A stretch of DNA of 21,665 nt from NCBI GenBank assembly GCA_963640395.1, contig CAVHZH010000027.1, positions 1 to 21,665 on the forward strand. Reading direction: 5' to 3'. This document shows, in pieces, positions 15,435-21,665 of the stretch (position 1 is its first letter; each line of letters opens with the position of its first letter). A program made the translations under genes and the position numbers. Source of the DNA: W0P33-017 sp963640395 (lineage in GTDB: Bacteria > Bacillota > Clostridia > Lachnospirales > Lachnospiraceae). Below the pieces are notes generated by a model. It was not told where the DNA came from. It did not search any database and saw only the letters and a list, made by a program, of their open reading frames with translations.

Positions 15435-15469
15435 GGAAAGAGGGTGAGCATCCCTCTTTCCTTTTTTTT
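15435..15469 (+). terminator. Intrinsic terminator after fucO
   Basis: GGAAAGAGGG (15435-15444) and CCCTCTTTCC (15452-15461) form a perfect 10-bp stem with a 7-nt loop, followed by eight T residues. This is the strongest terminator in the window. Confidence 0.92.
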
Positions 15470-15502
15470 ACAGAAATGTTATACTAAGCTATGTTTTTTG
15501 TG

Positions 15503-15532
15503 TAATAGGAAATTCCGATGAATTTCCCATTA
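15503..15532. repeat. Small intergenic palindrome sharing a 12-mer with the 1975-2130 element
   Basis: GGAAATT (15508-15514) pairs with AATTTCC (15521-15527) around CCGATG, with outer TAAT/ATTA arms across one mismatch. The 12-mer ATAGGAAATTCC at 15505-15516 also occurs at 1985-1996 in the other palindromic element. This suggests a dispersed intergenic repeat family. It sits in the leader of the YcxB-like gene. Confidence 0.5.
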
Positions 15533-15553
15533 GAGAAGTGAAGGAGTAGCTGC

Positions 15554-16060
15554 ATGAACAAAATAGAACTGGATGTAACAATGACCTTTGAGGATATGTA
15601 CCGCTTTAATCTCTACCATGTATACCACAACTCACAGGGCGTGCTGTCGGTCATCATCGCGGTGCTGCTGGTGCTGGTGAGCATTCTCAGTTGGGGGGAT
15701 GTCAACGTGGCATATAATGTGCTGTACCTGCTGGCGAGTGTGCTGATCGTGCTCTATGTGCCGTTCACGCTCAGAGCTAAGGTGAAAAAACAGATGAAAA
15801 ACAGCGCGGTCTATCAGCAGCCGATTCATTATGCATTTGATGAGAAGGGCATTACGACATGCTTTGGAGAACAGAGCGTGACAATGCCGTGGAAGCAGTT
15901 GTACAAGATCGTGAGCACAAAGCATATGGTGCTTTTATACGGCGGACGCATCCGCGCGAATGTGATCCCGCGTGACCAGTTGGCGGATCAGTACGACGCG
16001 CTTTATGAGCTCGCCAAGTCACACATGGACAGCTACCGGTTTAAAATGAAGAAAGCATAG
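15554..16060 (+). CDS. YcxB-like membrane protein
   Basis: The 168-aa protein has two adjacent membrane segments (about residues 30-48 and 53-72). A soluble C-terminal domain of about 90 residues (IHYAFDEKGITTCFGEQSVTMPWKQLYKIVSTK) matches the YcxB-like pattern: a strand-rich domain with a conserved W in the middle. The function of the family is unknown. The ATG follows AAGGAG (15541-15546) by 7 nt. It precedes tsaE by 16 nt, so it probably heads the same transcript as the tRNA-modification genes. Confidence 0.75.
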   Translation: MNKIELDVTMTFEDMYRFNLYHVYHNSQGVLSVIIAVLLVLVSILSWGDVNVAYNVLYLLASVLIVLYVPFTLRAKVKKQMKNSAVYQQPIHYAFDEKGITTCFGEQSVTMPWKQLYKIVSTKHMVLLYGGRIRANVIPRDQLADQYDALYELAKSHMDSYRFKMKKA

Positions 16061-16076
16061 AGGTTGAAGAAAACAG

Positions 16077-16511
16077 ATGGTATATGAGACAAATTCGCCG
16101 GAGGAGACATTTGCACTGGCAAAGCAGCTCGGCAAAGCGGCACAGGCGGGGACGGTATTTACACTGACGGGGGATCTCGGCGTGGGAAAGACCGTATTTG
16201 CGCAGGGGCTGGCAGACGGGCTTGGTATCACAGAGCCGATCAGTAGCCCGACATTTACGATCGTTCAGGTATATGAGGAGGGCAGGCTGCCGTTCTATCA
16301 TTTTGATGTGTACCGGATCGGGGATGTGGAGGAAATGGAGGAGATCGGCTACGAAGACTATTTTTACGGGGACGGCGTGTGCCTCGTGGAATGGGCAGAG
16401 CTGATCCGTGAGATCCTGCCCAAGCGCAGGACGAAGCTTCTGATCGAAAAGGATCTTGAAAAGGGCTTTGATTACCGCAGGATCACGCTAGAGGAAGTCG
16501 GAGATGAATAG
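16077..16511 (+). CDS. tsaE: tRNA threonylcarbamoyladenosine biosynthesis ATPase TsaE
   Basis: TsaE is the small P-loop ATPase needed, with TsaB and TsaD, for making t6A at position 37 of tRNAs that read ANN codons. The 144-aa sequence has Walker A GDLGVGKT at 32-39 (Lys38), the SPTFTIVQVYEE switch region, FYHFDVYRI and GVCLVEWAE, all typical. Upstream GAGGTTGAAG provides a weak ribosome binding site. tsaB follows after 25 nt. Confidence 0.93.
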   Translation: MVYETNSPEETFALAKQLGKAAQAGTVFTLTGDLGVGKTVFAQGLADGLGITEPISSPTFTIVQVYEEGRLPFYHFDVYRIGDVEEMEEIGYEDYFYGDGVCLVEWAELIREILPKRRTKLLIEKDLEKGFDYRRITLEEVGDE

Positions 16512-16536
16512 TAGTAGATAAAGGAAGGACAGTAGA

Positions 16537-17262
16537 ATGAAGCTATTAGCACTCGACAGCTCCGGGCTCGTTGCCAGTGTAGCTGTTGTGGAGGATGACA
16601 ATCTGATCGGTGAATACACCGTAAATTATAAAAAAACGCATTCGCAGACGCTGCTCCCAATGCTCGATACAGTCGCATCCATGATCGATCTCGATCTGCA
16701 GTCGGTCGATGCGATCGCGGTTGCAAAGGGACCTGGCTCATTTACCGGACTGCGTATCGGCTCTGCCACGGCAAAGGGGCTGGGGCTGGCATTGGACAAG
16801 CCGCTCGTGGAAGTGCCTACGGTCGATGGACTCGCCTATAATCTGTGGGGAGCGGCGGATGTTGTCTGCCCGCTCATGGATGCGCGCAGAAATCAGACCT
16901 ATACGGGACTCTACGAATTTATCGATGGACAGATGCATGTGATCGAGGAGCAGTGTGCCGTGGATATCGCACAGATTGTAGAGCGGATCAACGCGCTCGG
17001 GCGTGCGGTGATCTTTTTAGGGGATGGCGTGCCGATATTCCGCCCGTATCTGGAGGAACAGGTACAGGTGTCGTATACGTTTGCACCGGCGCATCTGAAT
17101 AAACAGCGTGCGGGAGCGGTAGCAGCGCTGGCGCTCACCTATGTGCGCGAGGGAAAAACCGTATCGGCACAGGCACACCAGCCGGATTATCTGCGGCTGT
17201 CACAGGCGGAGCGCGAACGGCAGGAAAAAGAAAAGCGTCTGCCGGGAGATCAGGGCGTATGA
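16537..17262 (+). CDS. tsaB: tRNA threonylcarbamoyladenosine biosynthesis protein TsaB
   Basis: TsaB is the inactive paralogue and partner of TsaD in the t6A complex. The 241-aa protein has the ASKHA-type opening MKLLALDSSGLVASVAVV, the AVAKGPGSFTGLRIGSATAKGL motif region and PLMDARRNQTYTGLYEF. It lacks the metal-binding HxxxH of TsaD, as expected. The ATG follows AAGGAAGGA. The stop overlaps the rimI start in an ATGA, so the two are translationally coupled. Confidence 0.93.
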   Translation: MKLLALDSSGLVASVAVVEDDNLIGEYTVNYKKTHSQTLLPMLDTVASMIDLDLQSVDAIAVAKGPGSFTGLRIGSATAKGLGLALDKPLVEVPTVDGLAYNLWGAADVVCPLMDARRNQTYTGLYEFIDGQMHVIEEQCAVDIAQIVERINALGRAVIFLGDGVPIFRPYLEEQVQVSYTFAPAHLNKQRAGAVAALALTYVREGKTVSAQAHQPDYLRLSQAERERQEKEKRLPGDQGV

Positions 17263-17699
17263 TGATCCGCAGGATGCAGGAGGCAGACATCGTAGCGGTA
17301 GCAGCACTGGAAGCACAGATTTTTTCAATGCCGTGGTCGGCAGATGGGTTTGCGGATACGCTGCCGCGGGAGGATGTACTGTTTTTGGTCGCGTATGAGG
17401 CGGATGCGCTGCTCGGATATGCGGGAGTCTATTGTACCTCGGACGAGGGCGAGATCACCAATGTCGCGGTCGCTCCGGCTGCCAGAAAAAAGGGCATCGC
17501 GCGTGCGTTGCTGCTCGAATTGAAGGAACAGTTGGCAGCGCTTGGGATCGGGCGTATCGTGCTGGAGGTACGTGTGTCGAATGAGGCGGCGATCCGCCTG
17601 TACGAGCAGATGGGATTTTCTACGCTCGGGACGCGGAAGGGCTTTTACGAGAAGCCGCCGGAGGATGCCTATGTGATGGTATGCCAGCCCGGACAGTAA
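17259..17699 (+). CDS. rimI: Ribosomal protein S18-type N-alpha-acetyltransferase RimI
   Basis: This is a GNAT acetyltransferase of 146 aa. The opening MIRRMQEADIVAVAALE, the strand EITNVAVAPAARKKGIARALL with the acetyl-CoA-binding R-K-K-G-I-A, and the closing VRVSNEAAIRLYEQMGFSTL are characteristic of RimI. It acetylates the N terminus of ribosomal protein S18 in enterobacteria, although the target may differ in Firmicutes. Overlap with tsaB and the tsa context match the widespread tsaE-tsaB-rimI-tsaD order. ATG 17259 or 17262 could be used. Confidence 0.92.
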   Translation: MMIRRMQEADIVAVAALEAQIFSMPWSADGFADTLPREDVLFLVAYEADALLGYAGVYCTSDEGEITNVAVAPAARKKGIARALLLELKEQLAALGIGRIVLEVRVSNEAAIRLYEQMGFSTLGTRKGFYEKPPEDAYVMVCQPGQ

Positions 17700-17729
17700 C
17701 CAGTAGTTCCCTATAGAGAAGAATACCGG

Positions 17730-17758
17730 TTATCCTTATAATGATTTCTGCAGGATAA
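17730..17758 (+). promoter_or_regulatory. Possible promoter with flanking inverted repeat
   Basis: A perfect TATAAT at 17737-17742 precedes the small Cys4 gene, but I see no good -35 at 16-18 nt. The -10 lies between TTATCCT (17730-17736) and AGGATAA (17752-17758), perfect 7-bp inverted arms. It could be a regulator-dependent promoter, or the match may be accidental. Confidence 0.35.
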
Positions 17759-17787
17759 AATCATGGGATACAATAGGAGGACTGGCG

Positions 17788-18009
17788 ATGAGGGAACAAG
17801 AAAAATTGAAATGCAACTGTTGTGGAAAATATCTCAGACGAAGCGGGGAACAATACGAGGACTATCTGCATATTGTGAAACGCTGGGGGTATTTGTCGGA
17901 TCAGGACGGAATGACGGAGGAAATGAACATCTGTCCGGAATGCCTGCGGGCTTGGACAAAGGAGTTTTCGATCGCTCCGGACTGTTATCAGACAACGGAA
18001 TTATTATAG
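17788..18009 (+). CDS. Small conserved-looking Cys4 (zinc-ribbon-like) protein
   Basis: I do not recognise this 73-aa protein. It has two CxxC pairs, Cys9-Cys12 (CNCC) and Cys49-Cys52 (CPEC), spaced as in small zinc ribbons, plus Cys11 and Cys66. Between them lies a charged, aromatic stretch (EQYEDYLHIVKRWGYLSDQDG). The start is strongly supported by AGGAGG at 17775-17780, 7 nt before ATG 17788. It sits between rimI and ribonuclease Z in the tRNA-maturation block, 18 nt before rnz, so co-expression with rnz is likely. Nucleic-acid or protein binding through zinc is a guess from the cysteine pattern. Confidence 0.75.
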   Translation: MREQEKLKCNCCGKYLRRSGEQYEDYLHIVKRWGYLSDQDGMTEEMNICPECLRAWTKEFSIAPDCYQTTELL

Positions 18010-18027
18010 AGAGGGATCTTAATAGAA

Positions 18028-18945
18028 ATGTTAGATGTATGCTTGCTTGGAACCGGCGGAATGATGCCTTTGCCTTATCGCTGGCTGACTGCGCTTATGA
18101 CGAGATATAACGGCAGTAGTCTGCTCATCGATTGCGGCGAGGGCACACAGGTAGCAATGAAAAAGGCGGGACTCAGTGCGAAACCGATTGATATTATGTG
18201 TTTTACACACTATCATGCAGACCATATCAGCGGCTTGCCCGGTATGCTGCTCACGATGGGGAATGCCGAACGGACAGAACCGCTCACGATGATCGGACCG
18301 AAGGGGCTTGAACGTGTCGTGAATGCGTTGCGCACGATTGCGCCGGAGCTGCCGTTTGAGCTTCGTTATCTGGAAATTGAAGGTGCCACACAGCATTTTT
18401 CGATCAACGGTTATGAGATCGATGCATTCCGCGTGAATCATAACGTGCTGTGCTATGGCTATACGATCGAGATCCGGCGGGCGGGCAAATTCCGCGTGGA
18501 GGAGGCGATGAAGCTTCCGATTCCGCGCCAGTATTGGGGGCGTCTGCAGCACGGTGAGACAGTCGAATACGAGGGCGTGGAATATACACCGGATCTGGTC
18601 ATGGGAGCTGCGCGAAAGGGGATCAAGCTGACCTATTGCACGGATACGCGCCCGACAAAATCTCTGGTAGAAGCAGCGAACCACGCGGATCTTCTGATCT
18701 GCGAGGGCATGTATGCGGAGGCAGATAAGCTGGAAAAGGCGAAACAGTACAAGCATATGACCTTTTACGAGGCGGCGCGGGTCGCAAAGGATGCACAGGT
18801 GCAGCAGATGTGGCTGACGCATTTTAGTCCGTCCCTTGTACATGCAGAGGATTATATGGATAAGGTGCGCAGTATCTTTCCGGAAGCATCGCTTGGAAAA
18901 GACGGCAGGACCACCGAGCTTGTGTTTGAGGAGGATGAAGCATGA
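18028..18945 (+). CDS. rnz: Ribonuclease Z (tRNase Z, short form)
   Basis: RNase Z cuts the 3' trailer of tRNA precursors, mainly those without an encoded CCA. The 305-aa protein is a metallo-beta-lactamase fold enzyme with THYHADHISG carrying His61, His63, Asp65 and His66. It also has the FRVNHNVLCYGYTIE histidine region, LTYCTDTRPT, and LTHFSPS near the C terminus, as in the short tRNase Z group. The stop overlaps the tsaD start by 4 nt. Both tRNA genes just downstream in this window lack an encoded CCA, which fits a need for this enzyme. Confidence 0.93.
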   Translation: MLDVCLLGTGGMMPLPYRWLTALMTRYNGSSLLIDCGEGTQVAMKKAGLSAKPIDIMCFTHYHADHISGLPGMLLTMGNAERTEPLTMIGPKGLERVVNALRTIAPELPFELRYLEIEGATQHFSINGYEIDAFRVNHNVLCYGYTIEIRRAGKFRVEEAMKLPIPRQYWGRLQHGETVEYEGVEYTPDLVMGAARKGIKLTYCTDTRPTKSLVEAANHADLLICEGMYAEADKLEKAKQYKHMTFYEAARVAKDAQVQQMWLTHFSPSLVHAEDYMDKVRSIFPEASLGKDGRTTELVFEEDEA

Positions 18946-19973
18946 CAGACAAGAAAACAGATGTAAAAATACTGGCGATCGAGAGCTCCTGCGATGAGAC
19001 GGCAGCAGCAGTTGTCGTTGATGGGCGGGATGTGCGCTCAAACGTCATATCGTCGCAGATTGCATTACATACGCTGTATGGCGGTGTCGTGCCGGAGATT
19101 GCGTCGAGAAAGCATATAGAGAAAATCAATCAGGTGATCACGCAGGCGTTGGAGGATGCGCATATGACGCTGGACGACATGGATGCGGTCGCGGTCACAT
19201 ACGGACCGGGGCTCGTCGGTGCGCTGCTCGTCGGGGTAGCGGAGGCGAAGGCGATCGCCTATGCAAAAAAACTGCCGCTCATCGGTGTGCATCATATCGA
19301 GGGGCATATCAGCGCCAACTATATAGAAAATAAAGAGCTTGAGCCGCCATTTCTGTGTCTGGTCGTATCCGGCGGACACACGCATCTGGTCAAGGTTGTG
19401 GACTATGGCAGGTATGAGATCCTCGGAAGAACGCGCGACGATGCGGCTGGCGAGGCATTTGATAAGGTGGCGCGCGCGATCGGGCTCGGTTATCCGGGCG
19501 GGCCGAAAATCGAGAAGGTATCGCATGAGGGCAATCCGCAGGCGATCCATTTTCCGCAGCCCAAAGTGGCGGACGAACCGTATGATTTCTCGTTCAGCGG
19601 TTTGAAGTCAGCCGTATTAAACTACCTGAATGGCGCACAGATGAAGGGAGAGACGGTCGTGCAGGCGGATGTGGCGGCATCGTTCCAGCAGGCGGTGATC
19701 GATGTGCTCGTGCAGCATGCAATGCAGGCGATCGAAGACTGTGGCATGGATAAATTTGCGATTGCGGGAGGCGTGGCATCGAATCAGACGCTGCGTAGCG
19801 CAATGGAGGCAGCCTGTAAACGGAAAGGAGTGGCATTTTACCATCCATCGCCGATTTTTTGTACAGACAATGCGGCGATGATCGGTGCTGCCGCTTATTA
19901 TGAATATTTAGCGGGAAAGCGGGACGGGCTCGATCTCAATGCGATCCCGAATCTGAAGCTGGGGGAAAGGTAG
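18942..19973 (+). CDS. tsaD: tRNA N6-threonylcarbamoyltransferase TsaD
   Basis: TsaD transfers the threonylcarbamoyl group to A37 of ANN-decoding tRNAs, working with TsaB and TsaE. The 343-aa sequence has ILAIESSCDETAAAVV near the N terminus, the metal-binding HHIEGH with His118 and His122, VVSGGHTHLVKV, DDAAGEAFDKVARAIGLGYPGGP, FSFSGLKSAVLNYL, and AIAGGVASNQTLR. Length and motifs are typical. The start ATG overlaps the rnz stop (ATGA), and ispD starts at the very next base after its stop. Confidence 0.96.
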   Translation: MTDKKTDVKILAIESSCDETAAAVVVDGRDVRSNVISSQIALHTLYGGVVPEIASRKHIEKINQVITQALEDAHMTLDDMDAVAVTYGPGLVGALLVGVAEAKAIAYAKKLPLIGVHHIEGHISANYIENKELEPPFLCLVVSGGHTHLVKVVDYGRYEILGRTRDDAAGEAFDKVARAIGLGYPGGPKIEKVSHEGNPQAIHFPQPKVADEPYDFSFSGLKSAVLNYLNGAQMKGETVVQADVAASFQQAVIDVLVQHAMQAIEDCGMDKFAIAGGVASNQTLRSAMEAACKRKGVAFYHPSPIFCTDNAAMIGAAAYYEYLAGKRDGLDLNAIPNLKLGER

Positions 19974-20672
19974 ATGGAAAAGAACGTATATGGAGCAGTC
20001 GTGCTGGCAGCAGGCAGCGGCAGCCGTATGCACATGGACACACCGAAGCAATATCTCATGATTGGAGACTACCCACTCATATATTATGCATTGAAGCAGT
20101 TTCAGGAGAGTGCGGTCGCAAGGATTGTTCTTGTAGTGACTCCGGGTGAGGAGGAATGGTGCAGGCAGCAGATCGTGGAGCGCTATGGATTGTCAAAGAT
20201 CTGTGCGGTCGTGCCGGGCGGCAGTGAGCGTTACCTGTCGGTGCAGGCAGGGCTTTGTGCGCTGAAGGGCGTGGATTATGTACTGATTCATGATGGCGCG
20301 CGCCCTTGCATCGATCAGGAGCTTCTGCGGCGCGTGATGGATGCCGTGCCGCAGGATGAGGCGTGCGTTGTCGGAATGCCGGTCAAGGATACGATCAAGG
20401 TGGCATCTGAACAGCTCTGGACGCAGGAAACACCGGATCGCAGGAGGCTCTGGCAGGTGCAGACACCGCAGGCATTTTCCTATGCTCTGATCCGCAGTGC
20501 CTATGACCGCGTCGTGGCATCCGGTGCGCAGGCGGTGACGGATGATACACAGGTATTGGAGCTCGCATATGGCAGACAGAGCCGTCTGATCGAGGGCTCT
20601 TACCGGAATATGAAGGTCACAACACCGGAGGATTTGGAGATTGTAAAATTATTCTTAAAAAATATGCAATAA
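19974..20672 (+). CDS. ispD: 2-C-methyl-D-erythritol 4-phosphate cytidylyltransferase
   Basis: IspD joins CTP and MEP to make CDP-ME, the third step of the MEP isoprenoid pathway. The 232-aa sequence has the nucleotide-binding start AVVLAAGSGSRMHMDTPKQYL, split here by the rule on length into AVVLAAGSGSRM and PKQYL. It also has VVPGGSERYLSVQAGL, VLIHDGARPCI, VGMPVKDTIK and LWQVQTPQAFSY, all classic IspD blocks. It directly abuts tsaD. The tRNA-Ser promoter begins 5 nt after its stop. Confidence 0.95.
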   Translation: MEKNVYGAVVLAAGSGSRMHMDTPKQYLMIGDYPLIYYALKQFQESAVARIVLVVTPGEEEWCRQQIVERYGLSKICAVVPGGSERYLSVQAGLCALKGVDYVLIHDGARPCIDQELLRRVMDAVPQDEACVVGMPVKDTIKVASEQLWTQETPDRRRLWQVQTPQAFSYALIRSAYDRVVASGAQAVTDDTQVLELAYGRQSRLIEGSYRNMKVTTPEDLEIVKLFLKNMQ

Positions 20673-20676
20673 TGTA

Positions 20677-20705
20677 TTGACAGATTGCAAATAGGATGAT
20701 ATTAT
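20677..20705 (+). promoter_or_regulatory. Promoter of the first tRNA-Ser
   Basis: TTGACA (20677-20682) and TATTAT (20700-20705) are 17 nt apart. An overlapping TATAAT at 20703-20708 would need a 20-nt spacer. The predicted start is about 25 nt before the tRNA. Confidence 0.75.
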
Positions 20706-20735
20706 AATACTCGCTGATCGCGAGAACAGCAACAC

Positions 20736-20821
20736 GGAGAGGTATCGAAGTGGTCATAACGAGGCGGTCTTGAAAACCGTTTGTCCGCAAGGGCGCGTGG
20801 GTTCGAATCCCACCCTCTCCG
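20736..20821 (+). tRNA. tRNA-Ser (UGA anticodon)
   Basis: The acceptor arms GGAGAGG (20736-20742) and CCTCTCC (20814-20820) pair, with G at 20821 as discriminator. The anticodon loop CTTGAAA (20769-20775) holds TGA at 20771-20773. A long variable arm precedes the GTGGG-TTCGAAT-CCCAC T arm, as in class II serine tRNAs. No CCA is encoded after the discriminator. Confidence 0.95.
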
Positions 20822-20827
20822 CTTCAT

Positions 20828-20859
20828 AAAAATCAGTTTGCAATGCAGACTGGTTTTTT
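20828..20859 (+). terminator. Intrinsic terminator between the two tRNA-Ser genes
   Basis: A stem of 14 pairs (20828-20841 with 20845-20858), including two G-U pairs, closes a 3-nt AAT loop. The right arm ends in a run of six T residues (20854-20859). It implies that the two tRNA genes are transcribed separately. Confidence 0.75.
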
Positions 20860-20934
20860 ATTGTCAATCTATAGCAGTCAGTTCTGTACAGATTGACAGA
20901 GTGTTCGTATCTGATTTGGATTCGGGCGGAGCAT

Positions 20935-21024
20935 GGAGAAGTACCCAAGCTGGCCGAAGGGACACCCCTGGAAAGGGTGCAGGTCGTTAACAGCGGCGCG
21001 GGGGTTCAAATCCCCCCTTCTCCG
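20935..21024 (+). tRNA. tRNA-Ser (GGA anticodon)
   Basis: The acceptor arms GGAGAAG (20935-20941) and CTTCTCC (21017-21023) pair, with G at 21024 as discriminator. The anticodon stem CACCC/GGGTG holds loop CTGGAAA with GGA at 20970-20972. The long variable arm marks a class II serine tRNA. No CCA is encoded. A TTGACA at 20893-20898 upstream may be its -35, but the matching -10 (TTGGAT at 20916-20921) is weak. Confidence 0.95.
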
Positions 21025-21079
21025 TTTTGATTTTACAAAAACGCCGACATGAAAAATTCAAAAAAGTTGAAAAAACATG

Positions 21080-21108
21080 TTGACAAACGTAAAATCACGT
21101 GGTAATAT
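21080..21108 (+). promoter_or_regulatory. rRNA operon promoter P1
   Basis: TTGACA (21080-21085) and TAATAT (21103-21108) are separated by 17 nt. An A-rich tract lies directly upstream (about 21050-21077), like an UP element. Confidence 0.85.
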
Positions 21109-21177
21109 AAACAAGCTGTCGCGAACGACTGAGAAAAAAGTCGAAAGCATACAGCGAAAATAAATTTAAAAAAGTTC

Positions 21178-21206
21178 TTGACAAACGATAATGACTTTGA
21201 TATAAT
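21178..21206 (+). promoter_or_regulatory. rRNA operon promoter P2
   Basis: TTGACA (21178-21183) and a perfect TATAAT (21201-21206) are 17 nt apart, with an A/T-rich tract upstream (21158-21173). P1 and P2 share TTGACAAACG across the -35, so they look like duplicated copies 98 nt apart. Confidence 0.9.
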
Positions 21207-21496
21207 ATAAATGCTGTTTGACAAGAAAACAAAGCAGTAATAAAGAACCTTGATAACTGAACAGTGAAATAACCTTGAAAGATTTGAAAAAAAGAGAAAA
21301 AGCAGGTTGGAATCCGGATGCAGGGAGTCGAATTTATTTGACGGAATGCAGATGATGACAACCGGGTTTGGCGAATGCCAAACAGCGAGATGAAGTGAAA
21401 CGGAATCGAGCGGCTTTTTCTAAAAATGTGAACTAACTTTAAAACAGTAAAACGGTTATAAAAAAGCCAAGCTTTTGAATGACCAAGAACAAACTT
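21207..21496 (+). other. rRNA leader (pre-16S)
   Basis: About 290 nt separate P2 from mature 16S. An AGAACCTTGATAACTGAACA block at 21244-21263 resembles the conserved CTTTGAAAACTGAA-type sequence of Firmicute rRNA leaders and may contribute to antitermination or processing. GTTTGGC-GAAT-GCCAAAC (21366-21383) forms a perfect hairpin. GGCTTTTT (21412-21419) can pair with AAAAAGCC (21461-21468). No gene is present; a minus-strand open frame across it is not credible. Confidence 0.65.

Positions 21497-21665
<169 letters not shown>

Noticed and set aside
18031..19041. 336-codon minus-strand frame opposite rnz
   Set aside because: It lies over a well-supported RNase Z and looks like a codon-bias shadow.

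Overview
The window looks like chromosomal DNA of a Gram-positive anaerobic Clostridia, most likely a Lachnospiraceae relative of Roseburia, Agathobacter or Coprococcus. The evidence is the 5' end of the 16S rRNA gene at the right edge, AGGAGG-type ribosome binding sites, consensus sigma-A promoters (TTGACA-17-TATAAT), and the run of a CdaR/PucR-like regulator, ftsE, ftsX, a PDZ/S41 protease and prfB. Genus and species cannot be fixed from 169 bases of 16S. Every gene I accept is on the + strand. Gene bodies are of moderate GC content and most long intergenic stretches are AT-rich.

Layout. 1-464: no convincing gene, but two strong inverted repeats. 465-1979: an independently transcribed, secreted SH3b-SH3b-polySer-NlpC/P60 wall hydrolase with a consensus promoter, a possible WalR box and a terminator. 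1975-2573: about 600 bases without a gene, holding a composite palindromic element and a cluster of four DnaA boxes. 2574-4172: a divergent WecG/TagA/CpsF-type glycosyltransferase and a YitT/DUF2179 membrane protein. 4321-9564: a CdaR/PucR-like regulator, FtsE, FtsX, a carboxy-terminal processing protease, and release factor 2, which needs a programmed +1 frameshift. 9647-11299: an HTH-ACT regulator-like protein and homoserine dehydrogenase. 11410-15381: a DUF2752 membrane protein, the RNA-binding protein Tex, and a lactaldehyde reductase very like FucO. 15554-20672: a YcxB-like protein, then a tRNA-maturation and protein-modification block of tsaE, tsaB, rimI, a small zinc-ribbon protein, ribonuclease Z and tsaD, closed by ispD. 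20736-21024: two serine tRNA genes (UGA and GGA anticodons). 21080-21665: tandem rRNA promoters, leader and the start of the 16S gene.

Most of the window is housekeeping: division and wall remodelling (NlpC/P60, FtsEX, protease), translation (RF2, TsaBDE, RimI, RNase Z, tRNAs, rRNA), and threonine/methionine synthesis. I saw no phage, IS transposase, CRISPR or defence system. The less explained signals are intergenic: the DnaA-box cluster, the nested 20-bp hairpin with two 10-nt bulges, the 61-nt hairpin near the left edge, and the palindrome over the tex -35 box. The small Cys4 protein inside the tRNA-maturation block is also unexplained.
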